Source: Prinia subflava
Taxonomy: Eukaryota > Chordata > Aves > Passeriformes > Cisticolidae
Length of the DNA: 64,000 nt
Direction of reading: 5' to 3'
Assembly (NCBI RefSeq): GCF_021018805.1
Contig: NC_086247.1
Coordinates: forward strand, 88,148,140 to 88,212,139
Shown: piece after piece, positions 1 to 11,625 of the stretch
Layout of the letters: each line of letters starts with the position of its first letter
Position numbering within the stretch: position 1 is the stretch's first letter
Position numbers and translations under genes: made by a program
Notes under the pieces: generated by a model
What the model was told of the DNA's origin: nothing
The model's database searches: none
What the model saw: the letters and a program-made list of their open reading frames with translations, nothing else

Positions 1-480
1 GCTGGGTGCTGGATCAGGCCACTGTTCTGCCACTCTCAGTGCCCATCCCTGCCAACAACCCAGACCAGCGGCCTCACAGGACAGTGCAAGAAACTCCCCA
101 TGAACCATCATGGGATGATCTGCCCACAGGAGAAGTACTTTCCTACTCCTCATCAGTTAGCTGTTTCCCAATGCCATGAAGTATGAGAGCTTGCATCCCT
201 TCTAGATTTTTTAATCTTGTCTCCTGTAATTCTTCTTATCCATAAAATGCTTACCTAGTCTGTTTTGAATCCTGTTAATCTTTTGGACTCAATGGTGTTT
301 TGTAAGCTCCCAGGGCTAATTAAGTGTTATCTAAAAGTATTTCCTTATCAGTTTCAAATATTCTTTTTTCCTCTTTTGCTTCCTCATTGAGTGGCTCTCA
401 GTCATGAAATTTAAAAGTTGGCTGAGATTGTCTTTTCTAGCCTTTCCAATATTTCTCACTGTCCACCCAGTTTCTCTCCT
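1..480. mobile_element. Ancient CR1/L3-like LINE fragment, decayed
   Basis: The stretch resembles a repeat widespread in turtles and crocodiles that I know from memory. Matching phrases in order include a CAGGAGAAGTACTTTCCT-like block near 130, ATGAGAGCTTGCATCCCTTC near 183, TTTTGAATCCTGTTAATC near 263, GGACTCAATGGTGTTTTGT near 285 and AGTATTTCCTTATCAGTTT near 337. It is highly diverged, has no intact reading frame, and may start before the window. Family and orientation are uncertain. Confidence 0.5.
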
Positions 481-799
481 TTTACCTGTATCATCCCTGA
501 ACAGAAGCAGGAGGTGCCTTTTGCCCTCTTGGGAGGAACACTTTTGAGGAGTAGATCACACCCTGTTTTTATATATAATACAAACAACCATCCAGTCCAT
601 TCATGCAGCCTGACCCCCAGAGCCTCAGAAAGTTTACACTGCCATAAAAATAGATCAGACAGTCTCCAAAGGCAAAAGTCCCTAGAGCTGAGCAATTCAA
701 AAGCAATACACCAGGCTGGATGACATCCACCAAAAGATAATTCCTCGTTCATTTGGGATCGATTAGCTCAAACCCATTGGAATCAACAAGTTTGCAGGG
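481..799. other. Unannotated unique sequence
   Basis: I see no supported gene or repeat here. Open frames on both strands are short and have no recognisable domain. The left part may still be the decayed end of the LINE remnant. Confidence 0.4.
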
Positions 800-1160
800 A
801 ACTTGCAAAGCCAGCAGCCAGAAAGGTAAAGGTATCTACGCCCATCAGTGAATCCAGTGGGCTGGTTGGCCCAGCTTTCCTTTGGTCACGCAGCCTCGCT
901 GGGCCGTGTAATTGCCGCCTTATTGGAGAGATATGAGCCTGCCCGCCGAACAGATGCAAGTTTTCCCTGCTCTCACTCAGCTGGGAACCCGCTCGGCAAA
1001 GCAGAAATAAATCACGGGGAACTTGCTGTCATTTCCCCACCTTCCCGCACGCCCTCCGCCGCCGCCGCCTGACTGGCTGGAGCTGGCATAGTTTTTAAAT
1101 GAAATCTGTGAGATTGGCATCAACAGCCTCGCCTAATTTTTAGCTAATACCTTGGTGGGT
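800..1160. promoter_or_regulatory. Candidate conserved non-coding element, CpG-containing
   Basis: This block is richer in GC and CpG than its surroundings, including a short CCG trinucleotide run near 1057. It contains an ATTGG (inverted CCAAT) box near 921 and ends in an AT-rich part with TTTTTAAATGAAATCTGTGA near 1091. The texture is typical of conserved regulatory DNA in a developmental gene desert. No cross-species comparison was possible. Confidence 0.3.
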
Positions 1161-1331
1161 TCTGCGCTCGCATCTGGCCGGCGCCGTCACGCTGAGCCGG
1201 ATGATAACAGGCTGCTGCTCTTTCCGAGCGGGAACCAGGGGCTCCGCCACCGAGAGCCCGAACCGGGGCTCCTTCCAAGCACAACAGCACATGGCAGCCA
1301 GCAAAGGGTCTGCAGCACAGGGCTTCTCCCA

Positions 1332-1388
1332 AGGCAGAAAAAAAAAGGAGGGGGAGAGGAAGGGAGAGAGGGAGAGAGAGAGAGAAAT
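1332..1388. repeat. Purine-rich low-complexity tract (A then GGGA/GAGA)
   Basis: A run of nine A is followed by GGAGGGGGAGAGGAAGG-type and GAGAGAGA sequence. It is homopurine on the plus strand. No transposon body was recognised beside it. Confidence 0.8.
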
Positions 1389-1394
1389 GTGTTA

Positions 1395-1620
1395 ACTATG
1401 CTAACAGTGCCAAGTAATATGCTTCGTTAAAAATTTAATCACCTGCAAGTGCAAAACAAGTGCAAAGCAATCATGTTGTAATTAGCACAGCAATTAACAC
1501 CTCCCTTTTCGATAGCACATGCATCCTAGGAAGTGCATGATTGCAAGTGTTTATGCTGCTGACAGGCTAAGTTCCTATAGAGAGGAAAAAATTGCTTAAA
1601 TAGATTTTTTTCCTCGCTCT
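1395..1620. promoter_or_regulatory. Candidate conserved non-coding element, ATTA-rich
   Basis: The block is unique sequence with repeated AAGTGCAAA motifs near 1447, 1460 and 1540, and TAATTAGC/CAATTAAC homeodomain-type cores near 1480-1495. This is the composition of a homeodomain-bound enhancer, but it is inferred by eye only. Confidence 0.27.
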
Positions 1621-4260
1621 TCTTTTTGGCGTTTGGGCGGTTACGTGTCCATGGAAGCCCAGCACCAGCTGCCATGGTGGGTTTGTGTGAGTGCTGCTCC
1701 GTGTCCCAGCGTAACCAGCAACTCCAGCTTGAACTGGAGCCTCCCGAGGGACGGCTGCAAGCCTCTAGAGCCCCGCTCCGAAACCAAGATGTAACTATGA
1801 AAATTACAGGATGATTTTTGGCAGACTAACACTTGCCAAAAGGGAAGCACCAGGCCTGAACGGAGACTGTAGGTTTTGGAATGCAACAGCAAAGGGCACA
1901 GGACAAACTGGAGCTGTGGCTTTGGGATGGGTCTGCAGCTAAGACACACCAAACTCCACGGTATTGAGGTCTCTCTTGGATGTGTGCCCTCATTCAAATA
2001 GCCAGTTCTCCCCAAAGGCTGTGCTGGGAGGAATGAGATGCACTTTGATACCCTTGGCCTGGGAAAACCCCCCCGCTGCCAGCTGTGTCCACACCACTGC
2101 TGCTCTTTTACCCCCACACTGGGCTGTCCATGCTTCTCCATGATCTCCTGCTCCTTGTCACCTCTAAAAACATCGAGTTCGACTGTCCCTCTCCTAGGGC
2201 TTGTTGCCAGCTGCCTGTGGGTTCACATGGGGAAGAAAAGCTGGCTCTCAACATTAGCTTAGAGAAATTATATAGACTTAAATACATCCCATGAAATATT
2301 CTTATTTAGAGGCCATTCAACTTTAACAAAATGGACTGTGTTTGTACTGGGACAGCACTTTCAACATCCTGGCACAAACTCAGTGACTCTCATGGTTGTT
2401 CAATAACTGACAAAAAGCTGATCTGGGAACTTAGCATCCAAAAGCTGGGCACCAAAAGGTAAAAGTCATCTTTGGAAACATAAACCATGAGGCCAGTCTT
2501 GAAGTTCCTTCCCTCCCCAACAGTGAGATTGTTGAAAGGTATTTTCATCACATAGTTCAATACTGGGGTTCCTATTTGTCAGTTTAAAAGCTGCAAACAA
2601 CATTACTATCACACCTAGGCCAAATAAATAACCCTGCAATAATAGCAGCTCCTGAAAAAGTTACCTCCTTGCTGCATATCCTCAGAAATCCACATTTTAC
2701 ACACCATTAATTCCATGAATTAAGACAAAATTGGAGCACAAATTCAGCAATTACCAAAGAGGCAAGTAGAAGGCAAGTGGGAAAAAAAGCTGAGAAAGAG
2801 CCATGGTACCTTTGCTATTCCAATGTATTTTGTTGTTTCTCAAGCTGCTTCTGAACTGAGACAGAGGCCAAGTCTGATATGATAGCAGCTTAACTGTAAT
2901 TTCAGCACGATTTCTGGCAAAAGTGGAGACCTACATTAATTCCTGTCTCTCCAGCCAATTGACCCATGTTTCATTACAGACCTATGGGTTTCCCACTGTT
3001 ATTTTATTTGAGGTTTTGTTCCCAGCTTCCACTGGCCTGCTTGCACTATTTTCTTCCTTCTTCCAGTGAAAGCTCCTCTGGAGCCACAGGCCTTGGAGAT
3101 GGTTCCATACCCATCTCTGTTAGGCGAGCACATATTCGGGTTTTTTTGGCACAGTCCCTACATTGCCTTCCTATTGTTCAGACTAAACATGAACCTGCCC
3201 AATTCTCCTCAATACAGCTCAGCATCCTGGTTCTGATGCTCTCCATTGGCAGTGGCAGGCACTTACCTCTAGCACACAACACATTTTATACTACTTTTAC
3301 AAGTGTTCTGTGTGGTGTGGGCTGTAGAGTCCTGAAGTGCATCCCCTAGTCCTGCCTGAGGCTGTGCTGGAGAAAAGTGAGGAGTTCTTGGGAGCTGCAT
3401 TAAAAGATCTGCCACCACCTCGGTGAGAGGTTTGGGGTGATTTCCCTGCCTCTGCTGGAGTTCACCTTCTCAAAGGCATTCTGCTAAATCATCCCTGCCT
3501 GAGATGACTTCCCCCAAGGCTCATAAAAGTACTTCAGAAGAGCAGTCATGTTTGTACTTGAAATGCACTGAAATAAGGCATGTGTGAGGGCTGGGGGGGC
3601 AGGGGTCCTCCAGAGGGAGAATTCCCTCTGGAACACCAGCCCAGGGTCCTCCTCTCAGATGACAGCACATTTACAGTGACACAAACACAACATCATGTGT
3701 AATCATATGTGCACAAAGCATGTTTTGCAAGATGATCTCGTACAGTGTGCAGTCCACACCTACACCAGGCATGGTTGGATTCTGTGGGGTTAAGTCCCCT
3801 TCTGGACACTAAAATGGGCTCCATCAAGTTGAGGGGGAAAAGTGTTTGTGCAAGTTGCTTGTTAAAGTGTTTGCACCACAGCAGAAAGTTTAAATAATGG
3901 GAGCCCCTGTTCTCTTCAAACCACGAAAAGCTGATAGTTATCACCAATAAAAGTTAGGAAAACCACTGGGGGTGAGGAGAACCTTGCATTCATAGGAAAC
4001 CACAAGTTTGTGTAACTGTACAAAAGCTCGTGGTTCAACATATATGCAAAATACATCAGAAATTTCTCATCCTGGGAACAAGCAAAACAGTCTGTGCTCA
4101 TGGGAGGCAAACAGAGGGGGAGAAATCCTCTCATGAACAAGGGCCACAGCAGAGAGTGACAGACTGGGACTTATGATCTGCTCAAGGACATGGTTATCAG
4201 GAAATTGACTGGTCCAGGTGTTGCTACATGGACTATGGAATCTCTCAATGGTTTTGTTTG
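1621..4260. other. Gene-poor stretch without recognised features
   Basis: Open frames up to 166 codons occur but lack known domains, splice support or plausible codon structure. There are no clear repeats apart from a 10-base inverted repeat at 3609-3632. Nothing else is supported. Confidence 0.5.
3609..3632. repeat. Perfect short inverted repeat (10-base arms, 4-base loop)
   Basis: TCCAGAGGGA at 3609-3618 is the exact reverse complement of TCCCTCTGGA at 3623-3632, with GAAT between. It could form a small hairpin. No surrounding feature gives it a function. Confidence 0.85.
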
Positions 4261-4265
4261 AGTAT

Positions 4266-4350
4266 AAAAAAAAAGGGGGGGGAAGAAAAGGGAAAAAAAA
4301 AAAAGGGGGGGGAAGAAAAGGGGAAAAAAAAAAAGAAAGAAAAAGAAAAG
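4266..4350. repeat. A/G low-complexity tract with a 30-base tandem duplication
   Basis: A unit beginning AAAAGGGGGGGGAAGAAAAG occurs at 4271 and again at 4301, each followed by a run of A, and ends in an AAAGAAAG tail. The period is 30 bases and the copies are almost identical, so the duplication is recent. Each unit has a run of eight G. Confidence 0.85.
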
Positions 4351-5485
4351 TGTGGCTTTATCAAGTAGGAACAGCACAGCCTACAGCCCTACCTAGACCA
4401 ACCTCTTGTAAGTACTTCCTCACAAGATCAGTCTTTATAAGGCAGAAAGACTCCTCAAACAGCTTTGTACAAATGGATAAGCACCATGGCCAAGCCTCAC
4501 CAGCAGGATTCAGTTGTTTCCAGTGCCCTTGTTTCCTGAATTGTCCAGCCAAGTCAGGAGCACCACTGTGTCCCTCAAAGATGACTGGGTCACAGTTCTC
4601 GGTGTCACATTATAGACATACAGAAAGCTCACAGCTGTCAGAGAGGTGAATGTGGGTGGTAAAAATTCACAGGCAGTTGTACAGCTTTTTCCATTAGCAA
4701 GGCAGACACCTTAAAAATAACAGATGACATGGGGAGGGAAGCACCAAAGCAGTGAAAGGAGATAGGAAACCCAAGTGTACCTGAACTGCAGGTACAAAAG
4801 GCTTGGGAGGTATTTAGGAAAGCTAGAAACCTGCTTCATTGACCCACAGAGAAAATTTTACTGGGATTTTTTTTGTGCTATGATCATAAATAAGACTTCA
4901 AAGTTTGTGGCTTGTCTCCCTCTTAGTGGGAGTTTGGGGAGAGTGAGAATCCCACCCCTCAGTACTAAACCCCCTAAACCTGACAGGCACTTCTCTCCCA
5001 CAACAGGGGAAGATAAACTTTCTCACTGATATTTCTGAGTCTGGAATAAAAGAGAGTGAAAAACACAGAGGAAAAAAAAAATCAACTGAATTCCCACTCA
5101 TTTTGCATATCCAGGTTCCCAGGAACCCATCCCTTTTTTACTAAAGCAGGGGGAGAAATATATTTAATAAAGATCTGGCAGGAGTATGATGAAATAATGA
5201 GTAGGATGAGACCATGTTACATAAATTGGCAAAGCTCCAGCTTGTAAATGATTAAAACAAAAGAAAAAGGGAGTTTCCATGAAGACTAACGTAAAAAGCA
5301 TTTTATAATCAAAAGGCCTGAAACTATGGGGGCTGATGGGAATGTCTAGCAAAACAAGCCTGTTCTGAGGCTTCCAGATGATACATGGAAACTTAATCAG
5401 CTCATCTCAGTCAACCTTATATCAAAGAAAAGACTGATTGGAGGTTCAAAGGGAAAAGTCGGTTTGTGGCTTAAGAACAAGAGCA
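4351..5485. other. Gene-poor stretch without recognised features
   Basis: Unique DNA with short random open frames only. Nothing is supported. Confidence 0.5.
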
Positions 5486-5489
5486 GGAC

Positions 5490-5585
5490 ACTTTCCTGAT
5501 TCTGCCACAGATTTCCTTTGAGATCTTGGGTAAGCCACTTACTTGTGTGATATTAAATTTCATAGTTATTGGGTACAGAAGTTTT
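5490..5585 (+). mobile_element. MIR-like (core-SINE) remnant
   Basis: The phrase GATTCTGCCACAGATTTCCT, followed shortly by AGATCTTGGGTAAGCCACTT, follows the order of the conserved MIR-type SINE core (CTCTGCCAC ... GACCTTGGGCAAGTCACTTAA). The copy is old and short. Confidence 0.5.
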
Positions 5586-6344
5586 CCTGATATGCATATT
5601 AAAATTTGTCTCTGGACGTGGACTATTTCCTTTATATGCCTGGCTCTTTACACCTGCCCATACCATCCACAGGGCACTGTTGCTAACAAGCAGACCTTCA
5701 AATTTCTTTCAATAATTTCCTCCTCTCTCAAATGTGGAGAAGCCCCATATACTTTTACAGCAGTGCTGTCATGCTGAATTAGTGCGTAATATTTCTAAAG
5801 ATCTTTGAATAGAAAACATTATGGAAGTGAGCAAATTCTCTGTAATTTACTGCTTTGAGATTAACAGTAAGCGCTTTTCTCTCAGGTAGACACCAAAAAA
5901 CAAGAAAGAAATAAAAAAATTTTTTAAAAAAATGGAAACTTAAATGGCTGCAATCTCTCTGCTCTTGAGAAAAGCATCCCTTTGCAGTTGTCCAGCAACT
6001 CTCTCTTCTTCTTTAACCAAAGCCAAAATTCAGTGACATTAAAACTGAAAATTATAACATCAAGAGAGGCACAGATCTAATTTATGTTGGAAAAGAAAAT
6101 TTGTTACTCAAAATCAAATGCTAATTGGCTGCAGCCCTTTCAACTACAGAAGCCAGGAGGCTGTGGAGAACATACAGGTCTTCAAGGGGAGTTTGCTAAC
6201 CAGATGCAGTTAGAGCCCAGCCTTAATGTCTTTTTATCTTCCAGCTTCACAAGTCTACGTGTACGTGTGTGCACATCTCTGAAAGTCTGTTCCTCTGTAC
6301 ACTGAAAATTCAGATGAAAGTCAAGAAGAGGAAAGTTAGATCAG
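5586..6344. other. AT-rich unique sequence without recognised features
   Basis: No gene is supported. An A/T homopolymer patch occurs near 5900-5935. Confidence 0.4.
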
Positions 6345-6475
6345 GGGATGGAGACTTCTTTATAGTGCTTCCAAGTTCTGCCCTGATGTATTGTGTAACC
6401 TTGGGCAAGTCGTTTAACTTGTCTTGCTCATCCATCAGATAGAAAGATGATGCTTATCTGTTGCATGAAAATGAG
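6345..6475 (+). mobile_element. MIR-like (core-SINE) remnant
   Basis: TTCTGCCCTGATG is followed by GTGTAACCTTGGGCAAGTCG, TTTAACTTG and a CTCATCCATCAGAT segment. This matches the MIR core order through the CTCATCTGTAAAATG region. It is a decayed, non-autonomous remnant in plus orientation. Confidence 0.6.
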
Positions 6476-6723
6476 TTAATTGCTGTTTGCCAACTGCTTT
6501 CATCTCTTTGGATGAATCAGATTGAGGCCATATATGTGAGTGTATATAATTTTGCATGTGTATTTTTATTTGGAGCTTGCTTATGTCTTGGAGCATAGCT
6601 TCTTCAGGTCAACACTGGTTATCTGCTTGGCAGGGAGCCCCTATTGTACATTTCTGATGTAATGCAAATCACAGCAATGAGACACACACAAGTGAAAGGT
6701 ATTACACTTATCATCATCATTAG

Positions 6724-6764
6724 CTGTTGTTGTTGTTATTGCTGTTGTTATTATTATTATTACA
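6724..6764. repeat. GTT/ATT trinucleotide microsatellite
   Basis: Imperfect (GTT)n passes into (ATT)n. This is simple sequence and not coding. Confidence 0.85.
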
Positions 6765-9700
6765 GTCTCACACTTGGATGCAGAGATAGGACCACTTTGA
6801 AAAAATATGGCCCCAAGAAAGAAGTCTTCTGTTCTCAGGAATAAGTCTCTAAAAATAAAAGGAATAGTAGAGGCCTGGGCCTGGAGCTGCCTTTACACAA
6901 ATGTGTTGATGTAAAATTTCCCAGGGGCATCACCAAATCTCTAAGTTCATTTATTTATAGGCTTTACCACTCAGGAACTGACCTATGAAAGTGCTTGGCC
7001 AGGGGGTGGTTCTCACCAAAACAATAGATCTCCTCCCTTGGGGAGGAGTCATAGAACTCATGACTTGATTTTGGAAAACAGAAGGAAATTGATGTGAGAG
7101 ACTCAGAGGGAAATATTAAGGAGAAAGTTTTTAAGCCATAGACACAGCTATGGAAAGAAGTTCAAGGGCTGTATGACCCTTGGGAGCAAAGTCTGTTCCT
7201 CAACCATCACTGGAGGCACTATGGACTGTACCTTGTCGGTGACACATGGAGCTGACTCTGCTGCTGAGGGATGTGGAGTTGCCTGCAGAGGCCAGAGGGG
7301 CCACCATTGCTTTGGGAAGCAGGGCTGGAGCAAAGCAGCAGACAACAGCAATCTGGTGTTCTTGAAAGGTATGATATTTAAATATACATAAGTGCTAGCT
7401 ACAAAATCCTGTCATTCTTTCACTCAATGCACTCCACCATCAGAGTTTCTACAAATGAGGTCAGATTCCCCAGTCCTGTCTGACCTCACTATCTGTGCTG
7501 CTACCTTTGTTCTGTGGTGGCAGTCATCTTTGGAGTGGTAGCACCAAAACCACTACCTCTGCAGCTCTAGAAAAAGCTTTAGCCTTGTGGCAATTCTCAT
7601 CAGAAAGAGACTCAAGGGTTAAAAGAAACAAAATCCAGATTTGCTACTGTCTTATTCTCTGCCCCAAGCACCAGACTTTCCTTTCTCTGGGGTGCAATCT
7701 CCCAGCTTATATGTGAGCTTGAAAACACTGCAGAGATGTTCCTCCCCATGGGCGGGCTGCAAAGCTTTGGAACTTCTGCTCTTTCACTCTCATGGACTGC
7801 AACAACAACAGAGCATCCTCCATGTCAAGGTCTTGGCACGTTGTGTCTGGACTCATTCCCAGGCCCCATGGTTGAAGAAACACACATTTTCTACCCAGTG
7901 GCTCTTCTGGTTCCTCCTTCCGTAGGACCGAAAGGATGGGGAAGATTTTATCCAGGCTTTCCATGCATGGTTGAATTTTGCCCGTAAGGACTTGTTTTTA
8001 CTCATCCCACACTTTCATCACACCAAGTATGAAAGATCTAATAGACTGGGATGCAAATGCTGTTAAAGTGTTAACTCGTGTGATTTTTTTTGTTCTAGAT
8101 TGCAGTGCTTGTCATTATTTAAGTTAGATTGGTTATCTCATTTTGTTGTTTCACTCTGCTTGCTTTACTTGCTATTTATTGGTTGACTTTTATAATGACT
8201 ATGATTAAATTAATAGATTTTAGAATGTAAATTAGTTTCCAGTAGTGTTTATTAGATACATCTACAGATAGGGTTTAAATAAAAACACAGCCTGAAATCA
8301 GAGTTGCTGTGCATTCTAATCTTAATGGGTGGCACAGACCTAACCTGCTCTTTGTTAGGTTTGGGTATCTGGAGCAGCTCTCTTCAGTCCACCTCTGAAA
8401 ACTACTAGGGCAGATGTTGGCACAAATTAATTTTTTTTCCTCTTTCTTACAGGGGCCCAACTTTGTTCTGATACAGACTCCATGGTGAAGTGGTCAAGTT
8501 TTGCAGGTTAAAGAGGACCCAGTCACTCTTGAAAAGGCTCCACAGGAATACTAATCAAAGACAAACCTTCAGCACAAGTTAGAAAGGCCAAAGGATAGCA
8601 GCAGAAATTTCCTATGCTTCCTGTGCCTCCAAATGTCTTTTTACTTGCTAGTACATTTTGTTCCTGCTTCTTGTTTGTGAAAGATCATTACTAACTGACT
8701 GTCACACACGCGCTTCAGTCTGAACTATTTTTGGCAGCAAACAGGTCAGTAACATTAAAACTGCAACAGGTGAAGGGCACCTGTACATCTCACATTTGCA
8801 TGTAGTCACCCGTGATTACTGGTGGTAATTCTTGAATGCACGGAGCTCTTGATAGTCACACTCATCAGGCTCTTTTTGCTGGAAGGCATTAGGAAGCAGC
8901 AGTCTTCCCAAAGCATCTTGCAATTATTCTCAGTTATTGGTATGATACCAGGTCTGCTGGGATTTTGAGAAGGATAATCCTGCTTTGCCATACAGGACCT
9001 CAGTCCTCCACAGAATCAGCTCACCAGCTCAGAGTGCAACATTGAACACAAAGCCATGAAGTCTCTCCTGCACTGCCCTGCTCATGGGGAAGCAGGTCCT
9101 TGCTCTCTACATTTCCTGCCCCTGCCACCCTTGCCTTTTGCACAGCCACATGTGCCCAGATGGTTTTTGCTTCACAGCTCCTTCTGCTCCTTTAAAGGCA
9201 ATTACATGGGGAATGTCAGTGATGCAAACTTGTTTAAACCTGAGCACACGCTTAAGTCAGCTTTGTAATTAATTGCCTCATCACTGCAGTCACCCTTCAG
9301 GAATGCTGTGCTGCTGGTTCAGGACTGAGTAAGAAAGGGCCAGATCCCCAACAGAGATCGCCCAAAGTGAATGAAATCATGAAGCTGTGCAGGAGGTCAG
9401 GCCCGACCCCCGAGATGATGAAGAGGGAGTGGCATCATCTTGGGCCCACCAACAAGCAGTATGCAGAGGTGGGCATGGGGATGCCATGAGAGCCCCCAGT
9501 GTACCGCTGGTTTTGTCCCAGGGAAAGGATTTTTTTGCCCAAGGCATGACCTTTGCAGTCATCCCTCCTCCCAGATTCTGTGTGCTGGCAGGACTGCTCT
9601 CCACCAGGCCAGGTGCCTCAGAGCCCTCTGGGGCTCACACACAGAAGGGGAGAAAATAAGCAAGGAACCCACTATCAGCATGTGAGACTAATGGAAACAG

Positions 9701-10640
9701 CACAGGACTGAAAAACAAGTCATTGGAGGCCTGGCCAGAAACACGTATGGATGCTGTGGAGGCACGGTGGCAGCACCTTCTCCCTCCAGTACCTGCAGCA
9801 AGAACCAACAAAGGGGAACCGCTGAAGCCACAAAGCTCCAATTATTGTTATCTTCTTTCTGTTCACATCTAAATGTGCCAAGGGTGAGTATGCTCAGAAG
9901 GTGGTTGTATTGACACAATTTCTCGTTGACACTGGGCTCTCACAAACATGTAAGTGAGGAGAAGGAACAAAAAGGAGAATAAACTTCTCACAGAGTGACA
10001 AGTAAGAAAGGGGAGAGGGACAAGAAAGAAGAAAACCAGTAAGTGATAAAACGTGGGATGGAGGGGCTGTTCCTACAAGGAGAGAGCCGAGAGTGATGAT
10101 GACAAGGGGTACCAAACTAAGAAGCAACCTGGACAACTTCTGGATCAGTTCATGGCCATCTCTTCATTGCTGAAGGACAGATAGATAGCTATTTCAGATA
10201 AGAGCTACTCATAATATTTGTGGTAACTTTTTAATTGCTACTTACATTCCAATTAAATAACTACATAGAGGAAAAGACCAGGGTCTGAATTAAGGGCTAG
10301 ATGAATGATGTGGGTAGCAGAAACTTTAGCACAAGTTCTGCTCAGAGAGTACCCCAGGACACACAGCAGCCCTCATCCCTGTGTCTGCCAGTGACCAGTG
10401 CAGCCCCTAGATTTAACACCTCTCGTGAAAAAAAAGAAAGCTTTACACAGATTTCTAGGCAGACTTTGCACTGCTGGGGGGCAAGGGTGTGTTTTTGCCA
10501 GTTCTTCTACAAAGCTGTCAGCTAGTGCAGAGTCACGGGTTCACAGTCCCTCTCCCACACCATCAAGCAGCTCTTCTGCAGGGTTCTGGGGGAATTCTAA
10601 CACAAGGAGATAGAAAGGGCAATCAATGCCTGTGATAAGA
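6765..10640. other. Gene-poor stretch without recognised features
   Basis: Mostly unique sequence. Open frames below about 95 codons overlap one another on both strands (for example at 7.6-7.9 and 9.4-9.7 kb), and none resembles a known protein. The part at 8.0-8.3 kb is AT-rich. Confidence 0.45.
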
Positions 10641-10735
10641 TGCACTCCAGCAAACTGTTTATAATTTTTCTCACTGGGCTGCAGATGACCTAATAGGCTC
10701 TTTTCCATCTCTAATTTCTATGAATCTGCAATCCT
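10641..10735 (+). mobile_element. CR1-like LINE 3' end remnant
   Basis: GCAGATGACCTAATAGGCTC followed by TTTTCCATCTCTAATTTC and TATGAATCT resembles the 3' end of avian/reptile CR1 elements (GATGA-CTAATAGG-TCTTTTCCATCTCTAATTTCTATGATTCTA). Only the tail is recognisable. Upstream sequence may belong to the same insertion but is too diverged to call. Confidence 0.55.
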
Positions 10736-11335
10736 ATTATTTATATTGTATCTTGAGGGTTTCTTCCAGAGTAAATGATGTAATTATACCCTGCACCATA
10801 ACATTTCAGGTTCTGGTGTAATAGAACTAAATATGCAATTATGTGGTTAGTAAATGTAACAGTACAAAACTCAAAATCTGTATCCATGTACTGTAGCTTC
10901 ATAAGAAGAATTTGTTTCCTGTTCTGTACACAGCAGATGTAATGTAATTATTGCTAACTGAAAAGTATCAGCAGACATTCATTTGATACCAGCAACAAAC
11001 GCCCCTCCAGCCAATTCTTCATTCAAACATAATGAAAATGAGAGAAACCCCAGAATTCTATCTTATCAGTGAAGTCTAGACACATACATTTGATACTCTG
11101 CAAAATCAATACTTTCCAGACTTTTAGATACATGGAAATCACAAAGAATACACATCCATACACAAAGGAAAGGACTGGATTCACGCCTGATGTTAGTCCA
11201 GCCATCTCAGCTGGATTACAAGACATTACAAACTGGAAAAGAGTCCATTATGCAACCTGTGTGGATTATGGTTGGAAGAAACAAAACTGGCCTCTGACAT
11301 TTATACAACACTGTGACAAAAGGAAAACAACATGA
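10736..11335. other. AT-rich unique stretch
   Basis: Contains TGTAATTA and TGCAATTATGTGG-like homeodomain cores (10.77-10.96 kb) and short open frames without known domains. Nothing definite is supported. Confidence 0.35.
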
Positions 11336-11338
11336 AAG

Positions 11339-11425
11339 GAACCACAGCCTTGTGGTTAAGGAGCTAATCCTGGACTTGGGAGATATAGTTTCTGCTCGGA
11401 GGTTTGCCACAGGTTTCACATAGAA
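11339..11425 (+). mobile_element. tRNA-type/MIR-like SINE head
   Basis: GCCTTGTGGTTAAGGAGC, then GGACTTGGGAGATATAG and TTTCTGCTC resemble the 5' half of MIR-class SINEs (TGGTTAAGAGC ... GGACTGGGAGTCAGGAGA). It directly abuts the hexamer satellite, so the A-rich satellite may have grown from sequence inside or next to this element. Confidence 0.45.
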
Positions 11426-11625
11426 AAAGGAAAAGGAAAGAAAAAGGAAAAGGAAAAGGAAAAGGAAAAGGAAAAGAAAAAGAAAAAGAAAAAGAAAAAG
11501 AAAAAGAAAAAGAAAAAGAAAAAGAAAAAGAAAAAGAAAAAGAAAAAGAAAAAGAAAAAGAAAAAGAAAAAGAAAAAGAAAAAGAAAAAGAAAAAGAAAA
11601 AGAAAAAGAAAAAGAAAAAGAAGAG
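11423..11625. repeat. Hexamer satellite (AAAAGG)n to (AAAAAG)n, about 200 bases
   Basis: The first part has GGAAAA units (about 11446-11475), then about 24 near-perfect GAAAAA units to 11622. Translation gives an artificial Lys-Glu repeat on one strand and a poly-Phe frame on the other. Neither is a protein. The near-perfect units suggest recent expansion and probably length variation. Confidence 0.95.
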
